Positions 1 to 9,603 of a stretch of 24,368 nucleotides of DNA are shown in pieces; the first letter of the stretch is position 1, and every line of letters starts with the position of its first letter. Under the pieces are notes generated by a model. That model did no database searches. It was not told where the DNA came from and was given only the letters and a program-made list of their open reading frames with translations. The translations under genes and the position numbers were made by a program. This stretch comes from a virus: positions 1 through 24,368 of the IMG/VR virus record IMGVR_UViG_3300021093_000347. One strand, given 5' to 3'.

Positions 1-214
1 CTCTCGATCTGCCTCTATCAATATCAGCCTGTGTAATTTTATATTTTAAATATAATCTTGCGATACCATCATAGTGTCTCTCTTGGAAGACTTGAACAGC
101 GTCATCCAATAGATCTTCAAATTGCTCGTCCGCAACGTTGATTTCCAAAACAGGATACCCAAGTTGTCTCTTGGCATAATCAATTAAACCGCTTCTGGAA
201 CTTGGTTGAGCCAT
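1..214 (-). CDS. 13: gp13-like neck protein, N-terminal part (runs off the left edge)
   Basis: Only the first 71 codons are present. The start is ATG at 214, with an AAAGG Shine-Dalgarno at 227-223 and 8 bases of spacing. The visible protein opens with MAQPSSRSGLIDYAKRQLG, followed by a PVLEINVADEQFEDLLDDAV stretch and an FQERHYDG segment. From memory, this pattern (LIDY..RQLG.PVLEINV..DQ..D..DDA...F...H.DG) is typical of the gp13 neck protein of marine T4-like phages. gp13 joins the portal end of the filled head to the tail, together with gp14. The position agrees: in T4, gene 13 directly follows the baseplate and whisker genes. A CTAAATA late-promoter motif lies 19 bases upstream of the start. 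The downstream part cannot be judged. Identification rests on the N-terminus and synteny, so another neck-type structural protein is possible. Confidence 0.72.
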   Translation of the reverse strand, partial: MAQPSSRSGLIDYAKRQLGYPVLEINVADEQFEDLLDDAVQVFQERHYDGIARLYLKYKITQADIDRGRSR

Positions 215-222
215 TCATCTAA

Positions 223-227
223 CCTTT
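223..227 (-). promoter_or_regulatory. Ribosome binding site of the gp13-like gene
   Basis: AAAGG read on the minus strand, 8 bases before the ATG at 214. It supports this start over other possible reading positions. It lies in the 14-base gap after the stop codon of the 77-residue gene. Confidence 0.6.
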
Positions 228-228
228 A

Positions 229-462
229 TTAAGTATTTAGTTTCTGCACTATGGCGGATAACATATCCTTGATGTCACCAATATCATTTTTTACATTATC
301 AAGTTCTTGTCTCATTATATCAAACTCATTTTCCTTGATCTGCATCGCTTTTTTTCTTGCCATATAGGATTGATATTCCACTTTATTTCTATTGATAATT
401 GCAGAGGAATCCTGGTCTCGATAGAGACCAGACATTCCTTCGACGGGAATTAAATTTTCCAT
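229..462 (-). CDS. Small coiled-coil protein between the DUF4815 tail protein and gp13
   Basis: This 77-residue protein is not assigned to a named family. The C-terminal half forms a very regular coiled coil. F47, M50, L54, V57, I61, I64, L68, I71 and L75 alternate in strict 3-4 spacing over about four heptads, flanked by charged residues. The N-terminal 40 residues are polar, contain RNKVEYQSYMARKKAM, and show no signal peptide or membrane segment. The ATG shares its first base with the TAA stop of the 2514-residue gene (TAATG), so translation is probably coupled, and no separate Shine-Dalgarno is evident. The gene sits where T4 carries wac (fibritin, a trimeric coiled-coil whisker) just before gene 13. 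It is far shorter than fibritin, so the link is positional only. A small virion or assembly protein that oligomerises through the helix is the best guess. Confidence 0.72.
   Translation of the reverse strand: MENLIPVEGMSGLYRDQDSSAIINRNKVEYQSYMARKKAMQIKENEFDIMRQELDNVKNDIGDIKDMLSAIVQKLNT
234..240 (-). promoter_or_regulatory. Candidate T4-type late promoter (CTAAATA) before gp13
   Basis: CTAAATA on the minus strand overlaps the last codons of the 77-residue gene and lies 19 bases before the gp13-like ATG. The same heptamer occurs upstream of gp25. CTAAATA/TATAAATA is the -10-like element recognised by the gp55 late sigma factor in T4-like phages. In AT-rich DNA a 7-mer may occur by chance. The spacing and the repeat before another structural gene make it a reasonable candidate. 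Confidence 0.45.
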
Positions 463-3400
463 TACGCAAACGCAATTGCTCTAAGTTCTCTAATAATTGG
501 TGGTTCAGCTTGACTTGTGCCAACCATATCAATTTTAATCTGAAACTTAGTAAACGGTGGAAGAGCTCTAGAGTTAAATGAATAGTCTTTAAATTCAAGG
601 CCTAAACTCGGAGTCACCAATAGATCTGGAAGACCATTGTTATTTGATAAATTAATTATCTCTCCATTTTGATTAATATTTGTGTATCCAGGGAACAATT
701 CAAAGTTTTGATCAAAACTGTTTTCAGCTGAACCTTCAGAAATAATTTTATAGAATGCGCGAATATCACTAGTTGATCTTCTATAGGCAGCAAACTCAAG
801 TAAAATTTGAGTGGCAGGGCTATCAAGAACAACCATTTTAGAAACATATGTTGCAGCACAAGGATCTTGGCCAGTAATATTAACTGTTCTATCGGTTGCA
901 AAGTTTGTGACTGGATTATTAACTCTATTAGTGGTGAGAATGGTACTTACACGATCAATATCAATCACTGGAGAAACATCTGGATTACTAGAGCGTAATG
1001 CAACTTCAAAAGTCATTGATTTATTACCGGGCAATTCAGAGAGACTATCATTTTCATTCACTTTAGATGCAACCATTCTTGGATCAATAAAATGGTTTTG
1101 ACCAGCAATATCAACACTTTGGAATCCTTTATCTATAAATGACTCTTCAGATCCACTCACACTAGTTGCGCTAATTGTTCTGACCCTTGCAGACACTGTT
1201 GTGCCTGGCGGGGTCATTGTTTGAACATTGGGTGTGATAGTTTCAAACTGAATATTTTGAGTGGCTCTAATATTTTTTCCGCCGGCTCTTTTTGTAACAT
1301 TAAAGAAACAGTCTGGTAAAGTGCCGCTACTTCTGTCTGTACCGTCAGTATTCATGTTCAATTTAATGTGATAATAATCAAGATCTTTTTCATTTGGAAC
1401 AGTTGCGTCCGGATCATTCATATCATGTGTTTTATTGATCCTTCTTAATGAAATACCACCAAACTCATACTTACGGACTTCTGTACCAGAGGGATAAGTA
1501 AACGCTCTTGTATTATCGATACCTCTAGTTGTGATACCTGTGATTGAACCACTAGATGTCCCTGTATATGCAATAATTTCGTCACCAATTTTTAAATATC
1601 CGAAGTTTGTTGTTCCAACACCAACTCCCTCAAAGGTGTCGAAGTTAGAAGAAGAGACAACAGAAATATTAGCGGTTGATTCACTTGTATAATCTGTGGT
1701 TAAAGTTGTGACGGGAACATCAGATTCCACCCCAGAAATTTTCACTAGATTATTGAAGGCGTGCATCGCATGAGCACGATGATTGACTTTAAAATGTAAA
1801 CCATCATTTGTCGAATCAACATCAAACGTGCTGATGGTGCAACCATTTCCGATTACAACAACATTAGAACCATTATTAAAAGTGATTGTCCCCACACCAG
1901 TTATGAATGAACCTTGAATTTGATCAACAATAATTGTGTTTGTTGAAGTTACAACTCCAACGGCAAGGACAACACCATCACCATTTCCAAGTCCAAGTGT
2001 TCCAACACCTACAGTGTCGCCAACCGCAAAGTTTTTACCACCGTTAGTTACAGTAACTGCGGATATTTCACCGTTATTGACGGTCACGTTGCCAATCATT
2101 CCAGAACCTGATCCAGTTAATTTAGGTAATGTGATATTTGAATATACAAAACTTCCACTAGACGGAGTGTACCCAACACCAGGATTAATAATGGTAAGTG
2201 TTTGAGATCCAACACTTGCAATGCCAGCAGTGCTTAATAACTTTGCGGAAGCATTTGAGTTTCCACTCTGAGTGATTGTTACTCCAGGAACAAGACCAGC
2301 GGGTGAACCAAAGGTTGTTCCAATACCAATCACAGCTTTTTTGGATAGAATTTGAATGGCATTTTCTTCTAAAGTGATGATCTGATTATTACCCTCTGTC
2401 AAATCTGGATTAAAAAATCTTGCAACTCCGGGGGTTGTATCAAATCTAGCTTTATACAAAGTGAATTTAAGATCTTCATATTGACTAGGATCCCAAGTCG
2501 TACCATTTTGTGATTTAAATAAAGAACCAAGATATGGTTGTTGACTAATCAATACTCGTTCATTATCTGGAAGATTTGCAGTTGAAATATCAATTTCACC
2601 CATTCTAGAAATCCAAGCATTATAATTTTCTGATGGAGTTACCACAACAATTGCATATTCTTGTTCACCACTCAAATAAACTGGTGATGGAAATGTAAAT
2701 CTTGTTGGAATTGATGCATCATCGGATGTTCTAACATCCTTAGGTTCTTTGACGACAATACTGAAAGGTAGAATCTTTGATGTTGGAAGACCAGTTTCAA
2801 CTGTTCTAACTTGCATTGTTAAAGGTAATTCATCATCTTTATCTCTAAGAAAAACATCAACAGAGGTTAAGAAAGCTCCAGTTGTCTCATCAACTCTAAA
2901 TGTCTGCGCGAGAGGGTCATAATATTGAACGCCCGTAAACTCCGTCTGATCGTTACCTGTTGGCCTGCTGATTCTAGATTGAATAATTCTTTGATCTCTT
3001 ACAGTTAATCTTTCAATTTTAGGAACTTTAAGACTTAAAACATTTTCTTGAAGGGTTTGAAGTTCACCTTGAGCATAGAAATTAGACTCAGCTGATCCAG
3101 TCACAGTTCCACCAACAAGTGAGTTTGTAGAACTTGTGGTAAGTCTAAATGTTTTTGTACCAGTTTCCCATCTTGGATTAGCCTGAACGTTTGGATTTGG
3201 GATGAAAAAACAACCTTTTATAAATCCAAGAGAGTCTGATACAAAACGTGAATTAGAGACAGTCGCTTGGGCTCCACTCGTTTGGCCTCTTAATTTCATT
3301 CCATTTTGAACATATCCATAGAAACCACCTTGAACTTGAGTTGTAAGACTAAATGTATCAACATTTAAAAGAGTTGATGAGGTCGCGTATACTGTAGAAA

Positions 3401-6400
3401 TGCCGGCAGCACTACTATATGGGTTTAGTGAATAGACGTTAGTTGGATTATTATATGGGCCATCCTTATGATTAGGAGTTGCAAGTCTAAAAGAAAAAGA
3501 TGGTGGCGACCCGCCGGACAACTCCGCAGTGGTGTATCCAAATACTGTCTCACCTATTTGGAATAATCCAGAATTCATTGTGACTTCAATTAGTTTTGGA
3601 GTAATATAACGAGAAACATCAATTCCATCAAAAAATCCATAAAAACGAGTTCTAGGTTTCATTCTAGTTGCAACAAGTTCAATATTTCTCGATCTCATGA
3701 AAGGTATAATGTCTCTGCTAACAAGTCTATCTCCTAAAGACTCAGTGACCTCTTGCGGTTCTACTTTAAACTGAACGCCAGTTCTAGATTGCTGAGTAGT
3801 TGTCTCAATATCTTGTATTTGTCTACGAGTCGTGCGAACTGCATTAGTGATAAGAGCCTCTCTTTGATCAACGAACCTGCCATTATTTCGCTGAGTTTGA
3901 GCCGCATCAGCAACCTCTCTAATATTTCTTCTTGCTCCAGCGGGTATCTGATTTGGATGAATAGTGCCTAAATTTTGTACATTTACCTCTGTTCTATTCG
4001 TAACTCTCTCAGAGCTCCAGTTTGTTTCCCAACTACCCCAATTAACTTCACTCATACCAGTTTGAACGTTAACGCCTAGCATTGCAACAGCACTGTCATA
4101 TTCACTTGTTCTACGAATAACATTAGCGTTAAGTCTCTTAGTATCCATCCAGATATCCGAATCTGGAGTTAAATCTAAATCACCTGCATAATAAACAATT
4201 AAAAATGGATTAACATTTTCAACTCTAGAGGCGTAAGGCTGCGTAATCATTGGAACTTCATCATAATTTAAAGTCAAAACTCTGCCAGTTTTTTTAACAT
4301 TTTGACCATCAAGATCATTTAAGAAATTAATATCGAGTGTTGGATTGGCTGTGGTTCCAATTCCAATAAAAGATTGTGAGCCGACAATAAGATCTAGGCA
4401 AGTTGTATAATGTCCAGGTCTTAAATACCCATTTTTTGCATCAGTGCTTGCAGAAAAATCTGGGTGACCTATCTGATGACTATCATGTGATTTAAAATTA
4501 TCTACAAAAAATCCACATTTAAATCTATTAAGACCATTTGCATCAGAAACTTGAAGATTTGCCGTATCAGTCTCTAACAATGATAGTCTTGTGTAATATT
4601 CTACATTTTTTAATCTATCATCAATTCTACTGATATCAGCCATGGTATATCGTTTGTATTGACTTCTAGAAATCGATACATCATTTACATCATTTACATA
4701 CGCAGGTAAATTAATTGTGGCTATTTCAATCGCATCACCAATGGTCGGAGGCTCAGCTGGATCATCTGATGGCACGCCTCTTATATAAGAAAATTTACCA
4801 TCTTTGTCTAAAAATAATCTATCTTTTCTTGGTAAGTAATAATTATAACCAACAATTAAAGATTCATCTGGGACCAAAGGATCTGGAATGCTATCTCCAG
4901 ATGATGAAAATGATCTAGATACAAAATCAAATGGAGATTTAGTGGATGAAGTGTTGTAAGCACTTACTCTTGGTCTTACGTCGATTAAATCACTCGTAAT
5001 CACATTATATGATTGATTGACAGGAATAAGTTTTTTAGTTCCAGTTGGATAACTAGATGCGCTAAAAAAGTCTCCAGTATCATCAGAAGTTACGAAGAAG
5101 TTTTTAAAAACAATTTTTAATCTATTGGTTGGGTCTGAAAAATTTTTATTTCTTTCAATATATGAAAAATCGTAATAATTTGGTTTATCATTAGTGTTCA
5201 ATAGATATTGATTTGTGACATTTCTATCACCTGCATTGTTAGATACAACAATTGCAGTTACACCAGATTTTATAGTTTTAACAGTTTCACCAAGAATGAA
5301 ATTATTTTCATTGAGTGGGACGACTCCAAGAGATGTTGAACTTGGTTTTTCAATGACAACTGCAACTGCATTACTCTCTAAACCAATAATCTGTTCACCA
5401 ATAATAAAATCTGTATTGTTCCCACTTGGACCAGAATAACCACCCAGTGTCAATGACGGTAGGTCTGGGTCTGATGCGTCATTTGATTCAAAAACAGCTA
5501 AAAGCTCTACAGCATCAGCAACATTTAAAGAGATTTTTCTATCTTGTATTCTTGTTCCATAAACTCTGCTAAAGGTTAAACCATCATTTAACGTATTTGT
5601 ACCAATTCCAGATGATGTAAGTTTTGAACGATTAATAACAATAACATTTGCATCATTAATTTTTTTCTGTTTATTTCTTACTGTCCCCTTAAGAACAGTG
5701 GCAAATAAGTTTGCTTTACCACTAGACTTTCTTAATCCAACGAATGTAACATTTTTTTTATCAGCTGATATAGTTATTTGACTTGAAGTTAAGGGTTCAA
5801 TGGTCCCGTCATCATATGAAATAAAATATCTTTCCTCATCAAACGGCTGAAAGAACAAATTAGTTCCAGCGTTTGGAGAAGTAAATGAATTATTTGATAC
5901 CGTAATATCTGAGTATTGTTTTCTAAATTGAATTGTGGTAGTTGTTACATCTAAACTCTCAATATTTTTATGATTTACTGGAGTTAAGAAACTGTTATTA
6001 GTAAGATCAAATGATGTATTTCTAATTAACATATCACTAATAGAGGTTGTGCCAGCTGGCACACCTCCACTACACACATTAGGCACTGTTGTTATACCAG
6101 CAACAGTAATAAACGTTCCGTTCGTTGCCACTCCGGTCACTCTATTAAAAGTAGGGACTGTATTACCGCCAACTGTGTAACTAATAATATTTCCACTTGT
6201 CACAACACCAGCAAAGTTTGATCCTGAAGCAGTAATAATACCGACGTTCCCACCAGTCCTTGAGAGTTGTAAATTGTTTGAGACAAGATTAGTTAATCTG
6301 ACCCCTTTATCTAAAACAATATCAGCTTCAAATGTTGAAACTCCAACTGAACTACGAATGGATTTAATATCATTAAGATTAAAATCTTTTACTTTAGTAA

Positions 6401-8006
6401 TGACTCTACCATCACTAACTCCATTAATTAAAATAGATTCGTCCTTCAAAAATTTACCAACAGCATCGATAAGAGTTAATTGAGTTATATTTGATCCTCC
6501 GGTGACCACAAATCCCGCAGCACCACTTCTTGACCCTTCAATGAAATCAGAGGCAGTAATTGATGTAATCGCAGTTCCCACTGTTAATTTTGTAAATGTT
6601 TTAATGTCAAATAATCGCATTTCATAATTAGTTGATTCATTTACATAACTGGCGGATTGTGCTTTAAAATCATAAAGTCTTGCTAGTCCCATCTCCTCCC
6701 CATCGGGAGCCAATCCAACAGTTGTTAATCCAGCTCTTCTGGTGCTTACAAGAGAAACGGTCGCAGTGGTTCCAATTCCAAGACTTGGAGATCCAAAAAT
6801 ATTATTAACAAATAATGGAGAACCAGTAGAGTATGATACAGATTCTTGTTTAATTTCTTTAGTTGTTCTAGGTTTTAAAACATCTATAAATGATGTCGCA
6901 ATTTTTTCTACATCATAACCTTTAATATACGCTTTACCAGGTGATACTTGAATTAACATCAAATCATCTGATGGAGTCCCACCCTGTTGAGTTTTTTGTG
7001 TTGAGATATAGATACCTTTATTACCGATTTGATCATTCAACGACTCTTTTGCAAATAATTCAAATGGTTTGATATAATAATCACCAGATTCATCATAAGT
7101 TCTAGCTGCAAGAGTATCACGAATTAAATTATATTGAGTATCCTTTACAAATGATTGTAGAATACCGTTTTCTACTCTAGCAATTTCTACAAAGTTTTGA
7201 TCGTTTTTATCATCTATAGATTTTTTGATTAAATTAATTGATATTTTTAGTCTATCAGCTCCAGGAGCTGCAAAATTTGTAAAACCAGAAGCATTATCAT
7301 TTAATGATTCATCCTCATCTGCAGTTACAAAATCCTCAGAGACATTAAAACCAATCCTAAATGAGGGAGTGTTAGAATATTGTTCTAAAATCAAAGTTTC
7401 ACTTTGAACTTGAACAAAAGTGCCTCTCACAAAATAAACACCTTCACCAATGGACATCGCAGAGCCAACTTCAGATGCTCCAAAAGCAAGAGCATTCGCA
7501 AAAGGTGAATTTTGAGAAATTACATTTAATCCATAAACGATATCTTTATTAGTGAGGAGATTTTCACCATCGGAAAATTTTTCTTGAGAAAAATCCCCGA
7601 TGCCAGATTTTTCATATTTTACATAAAGAGTGATATTTCCTCTATCGGAATCTTTTTGAGAAAGAATCTTTTTGACTGTAGCTGTAACACCAGATCTTTC
7701 GCCAGTGATTCTGATTCCAATTAATTTATCAAGGTACAATGATATTGGAATACCTAGAAATGTTGGATCAATTTGAACACATTGAAAATTATCATCATAG
7801 GTTAAATTACCGGGAATAACCTTAGCTCCCTCTTTAAAAAAGTGAATGCCAAATTGTTCAATCTGATTTTGAAGAATTGACTGGAGAGTGCTAAGTTCTC
7901 TAGCCTGCACAGGAATACCTGGTTTAAAAAGAACCTTATAATAGTTTTTATTTTTATCAAAATCGTCAAAATAAGGATTGACGTTGAGGTTAGTTTCCTG
8001 TGGCAT
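462..8006 (-). CDS. Giant virion tail protein with a DUF4815-type N-terminus
   Basis: This is a 2514-residue structural protein, probably a baseplate-attached fibre or adhesin. The start, MPQETNLNVNPYFDDFD, with KVLFKPG.PVQARELSTLQS and the following QNQIEQFG..FFKEG, is the N-terminus of DUF4815-type phage proteins. Further signatures, in order: YNYYLPRKDRLFLDKDGKF (about 1053-1072); an RIDDRLKNVEYYTRLSLLE helix (about 1130-1150); DANGLNRFKCGFFVDNF (about 1160-1176); PFMRSRNIELVATRMKPRTR then FYGFFDGIDVSRY (about 1430-1470); DPLAQTF (about 1697) with a receptor-type beta domain to about 1800; a glycine-rich GxGY module (about 1925-2010); an IGDEIIAYTG module (about 2135-2195); and the conserved end domain (about 2306-2514) with SKVNENDSLSELPG and IIRELRAIAFA. 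It begins 6 bases after gp8 with only a weak Shine-Dalgarno and ends in a TAATG overlap with the next gene. It occupies the T4 gene 9-12 slot but does not resemble my recollection of gp9 or gp10. The attachment role is inferred. Confidence 0.88.
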   Translation of the reverse strand: MPQETNLNVNPYFDDFDKNKNYYKVLFKPGIPVQARELSTLQSILQNQIEQFGIHFFKEGAKVIPGNLTYDDNFQCVQIDPTFLGIPISLYLDKLIGIRITGERSGVTATVKKILSQKDSDRGNITLYVKYEKSGIGDFSQEKFSDGENLLTNKDIVYGLNVISQNSPFANALAFGASEVGSAMSIGEGVYFVRGTFVQVQSETLILEQYSNTPSFRIGFNVSEDFVTADEDESLNDNASGFTNFAAPGADRLKISINLIKKSIDDKNDQNFVEIARVENGILQSFVKDTQYNLIRDTLAARTYDESGDYYIKPFELFAKESLNDQIGNKGIYISTQKTQQGGTPSDDLMLIQVSPGKAYIKGYDVEKIATSFIDVLKPRTTKEIKQESVSYSTGSPLFVNNIFGSPSLGIGTTATVSLVSTRRAGLTTVGLAPDGEEMGLARLYDFKAQSASYVNESTNYEMRLFDIKTFTKLTVGTAITSITASDFIEGSRSGAAGFVVTGGSNITQLTLIDAVGKFLKDESILINGVSDGRVITKVKDFNLNDIKSIRSSVGVSTFEADIVLDKGVRLTNLVSNNLQLSRTGGNVGIITASGSNFAGVVTSGNIISYTVGGNTVPTFNRVTGVATNGTFITVAGITTVPNVCSGGVPAGTTSISDMLIRNTSFDLTNNSFLTPVNHKNIESLDVTTTTIQFRKQYSDITVSNNSFTSPNAGTNLFFQPFDEERYFISYDDGTIEPLTSSQITISADKKNVTFVGLRKSSGKANLFATVLKGTVRNKQKKINDANVIVINRSKLTSSGIGTNTLNDGLTFSRVYGTRIQDRKISLNVADAVELLAVFESNDASDPDLPSLTLGGYSGPSGNNTDFIIGEQIIGLESNAVAVVIEKPSSTSLGVVPLNENNFILGETVKTIKSGVTAIVVSNNAGDRNVTNQYLLNTNDKPNYYDFSYIERNKNFSDPTNRLKIVFKNFFVTSDDTGDFFSASSYPTGTKKLIPVNQSYNVITSDLIDVRPRVSAYNTSSTKSPFDFVSRSFSSSGDSIPDPLVPDESLIVGYNYYLPRKDRLFLDKDGKFSYIRGVPSDDPAEPPTIGDAIEIATINLPAYVNDVNDVSISRSQYKRYTMADISRIDDRLKNVEYYTRLSLLETDTANLQVSDANGLNRFKCGFFVDNFKSHDSHQIGHPDFSASTDAKNGYLRPGHYTTCLDLIVGSQSFIGIGTTANPTLDINFLNDLDGQNVKKTGRVLTLNYDEVPMITQPYASRVENVNPFLIVYYAGDLDLTPDSDIWMDTKRLNANVIRRTSEYDSAVAMLGVNVQTGMSEVNWGSWETNWSSERVTNRTEVNVQNLGTIHPNQIPAGARRNIREVADAAQTQRNNGRFVDQREALITNAVRTTRRQIQDIETTTQQSRTGVQFKVEPQEVTESLGDRLVSRDIIPFMRSRNIELVATRMKPRTRFYGFFDGIDVSRYITPKLIEVTMNSGLFQIGETVFGYTTAELSGGSPPSFSFRLATPNHKDGPYNNPTNVYSLNPYSSAAGISTVYATSSTLLNVDTFSLTTQVQGGFYGYVQNGMKLRGQTSGAQATVSNSRFVSDSLGFIKGCFFIPNPNVQANPRWETGTKTFRLTTSSTNSLVGGTVTGSAESNFYAQGELQTLQENVLSLKVPKIERLTVRDQRIIQSRISRPTGNDQTEFTGVQYYDPLAQTFRVDETTGAFLTSVDVFLRDKDDELPLTMQVRTVETGLPTSKILPFSIVVKEPKDVRTSDDASIPTRFTFPSPVYLSGEQEYAIVVVTPSENYNAWISRMGEIDISTANLPDNERVLISQQPYLGSLFKSQNGTTWDPSQYEDLKFTLYKARFDTTPGVARFFNPDLTEGNNQIITLEENAIQILSKKAVIGIGTTFGSPAGLVPGVTITQSGNSNASAKLLSTAGIASVGSQTLTIINPGVGYTPSSGSFVYSNITLPKLTGSGSGMIGNVTVNNGEISAVTVTNGGKNFAVGDTVGVGTLGLGNGDGVVLAVGVVTSTNTIIVDQIQGSFITGVGTITFNNGSNVVVIGNGCTISTFDVDSTNDGLHFKVNHRAHAMHAFNNLVKISGVESDVPVTTLTTDYTSESTANISVVSSSNFDTFEGVGVGTTNFGYLKIGDEIIAYTGTSSGSITGITTRGIDNTRAFTYPSGTEVRKYEFGGISLRRINKTHDMNDPDATVPNEKDLDYYHIKLNMNTDGTDRSSGTLPDCFFNVTKRAGGKNIRATQNIQFETITPNVQTMTPPGTTVSARVRTISATSVSGSEESFIDKGFQSVDIAGQNHFIDPRMVASKVNENDSLSELPGNKSMTFEVALRSSNPDVSPVIDIDRVSTILTTNRVNNPVTNFATDRTVNITGQDPCAATYVSKMVVLDSPATQILLEFAAYRRSTSDIRAFYKIISEGSAENSFDQNFELFPGYTNINQNGEIINLSNNNGLPDLLVTPSLGLEFKDYSFNSRALPPFTKFQIKIDMVGTSQAEPPIIRELRAIAFA

Positions 8007-8012
8007 AGTTTT

Positions 8013-9584
8013 TTAAAATTCCAATACGATTTTGATGTCTTCCTTTTGTTGTGAACTACGTGTGACAGACGCCCTGTTATCTACATAGATAATTTCTCCA
8101 CTATACTTTTCAACTTCTGGGTTTGCAACACCTTGAACAAAACTCATACCCAGGTTATATGTCCTATTATTTATTGAGGTTGAAACACCTGGAGTAGCTA
8201 ATGTTCCAAAGTTAGTATCAATATTTAAATTTAAAGATCCACCAAAAACAGTGGTGCCAGCACCAGATGTTGGTGAGGGTGTAAATCTAAACAACTTAAA
8301 ACCATATTGTGGATTAGTGTTAGCTGTCCCATCAGTATTAAAACCAGCAAGTCTACGATCTTGCCAATATTTGATAACACCAGTAGTTGAATCCCAGTTA
8401 ATGACTCTCCCAACAGCTGTTGACCCAATACCAATCTTCTGTGTAATGTCAGCGTCGGCTGCAAATGTTGTTGTAGTCGCACCAGCCCCAGTTAGTTTAA
8501 GCGCATAAGTAGCACTAGCTTTTGATATAGTGAGTTTATTTGTTGATCCAAATGCGAATGGATCTTTTACAAGACCAACTCTAGCAAATTGATTACCAGT
8601 GATAAAGTCTGGGTTTGTCACATCATTTTCAAGTCTTGAATAAATCAAAACTCGATACGCGCCTAATTCTCTATAGATGTCTGCCCCATGGCCACCTTGT
8701 GGTGGTATGATTACATTAAATGCAGCATCAGTTGAACCAGATGGATTAATTAAACCAACTGCAGTTAAATCAACTGTGGCAAATGTATATTCAGAACCAC
8801 CATTAGTTATTTCTACAGAGTCAATTTTACCCGCAGCATTAACTACAACAGAACATTTTGCACCATCTCCATCACCTTTAATTGGCACATTGTTATATGT
8901 TGTAGCGGTGCCATAACCAACACCTCTATTCGTAATAGTTACTATTTTTAATAGACCGCTAGTGGAAGAGTTATTTCTTACAGCAGCAACATCAGTGTTA
9001 GTTGACCAGTCTTGAGGAAGAGGAATAAAACTTGTTGAGTCAAATTTAATTAAATCATTTGGCTTAATTGTAAAAAGATATTTCCAAATATAACCATCAC
9101 CAGAGCTACCGGCAGATCTTGGTTCCAAGTCAGTAAATAAAGGTTCATCCAAAGACGGTCTACCACTTTGGTTTTCTGGATTAGTCCCGTTTTGAAGACA
9201 AATATAAACTCTATAATCAGAGTTCATCACATAAAAGTTAGTATCATATAAATTGGTGGAACTTGTTTGTGGGGAAATATTTGATCTAGAATAATCATGA
9301 CGATACATTTCATAGGTTGTGCCAGATGTCCAAGTAATTTTTCTTACCACTCTGGCAGCATCAGCTGCATTAATTCTTTTTAATGCAATCATCGTATCCC
9401 AATAATCATTCTCTTCATTGAATGAATCTTTGGGAGCTGGAGAAGCTGTATCCCAACTCGTATCAAACTCTGTCGCATTAGGAAGACCAATCCAAACGTA
9501 ATAACTATTGGTGGTTGATGCGATTCCTGTTACAAAATTTTGAGAATTTAATATACGAAGTTGATCAGTTATAATTGCTGACAT
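8013..9584 (-). CDS. 8: gp8 baseplate wedge protein with an inserted glycine-rich module
   Basis: At 523 residues this is longer than T4 gp8 (334). The match to gp8 is seen at SGDGYIWKYLFTIKPNDL (161-178), compared with GDGYVWEYLFEI in T4. The very C-terminus also matches: KYSGEIIYVDNRASV then QQKEDIKIVLEF, compared with SGEMIYMENR and EEINILFTF. The N-terminal half carries PAPKDSFNEENDYWDTMIAL (49-68), YRHDYSRSNISPQT (94-107) and YRVYICLQNG (124-133). gp8 is a dimeric wedge component that binds gp7 and gp6 in T4. The extra length includes a GxGY-type beta module at about 211-300 (VTITNRGVGYG and VEITNGGSEYT), and further glycine/threonine-rich sequence at about 345-480. The gene starts with ATG 28 bases after the giant gp7-like gene. 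It has a late-promoter motif in that gap but only a poor Shine-Dalgarno. Confidence 0.92.
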   Translation of the reverse strand: MSAIITDQLRILNSQNFVTGIASTTNSYYVWIGLPNATEFDTSWDTASPAPKDSFNEENDYWDTMIALKRINAADAARVVRKITWTSGTTYEMYRHDYSRSNISPQTSSTNLYDTNFYVMNSDYRVYICLQNGTNPENQSGRPSLDEPLFTDLEPRSAGSSGDGYIWKYLFTIKPNDLIKFDSTSFIPLPQDWSTNTDVAAVRNNSSTSGLLKIVTITNRGVGYGTATTYNNVPIKGDGDGAKCSVVVNAAGKIDSVEITNGGSEYTFATVDLTAVGLINPSGSTDAAFNVIIPPQGGHGADIYRELGAYRVLIYSRLENDVTNPDFITGNQFARVGLVKDPFAFGSTNKLTISKASATYALKLTGAGATTTTFAADADITQKIGIGSTAVGRVINWDSTTGVIKYWQDRRLAGFNTDGTANTNPQYGFKLFRFTPSPTSGAGTTVFGGSLNLNIDTNFGTLATPGVSTSINNRTYNLGMSFVQGVANPEVEKYSGEIIYVDNRASVTRSSQQKEDIKIVLEF

Positions 9585-9603
9585 TTGAAAAGACTTTTTG
9601 TTT

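Noticed and set aside
1936-2205. Plus-strand open frame rich in Pro/Thr/Val
   Set aside because: It is the complement of the Gly/Val/Thr-rich GxGY stretch of the DUF4815 protein. Codon complementarity gives the apparent Pro/Thr-rich frame. There is no ribosome binding site and the opposite strand clearly encodes a conserved protein.
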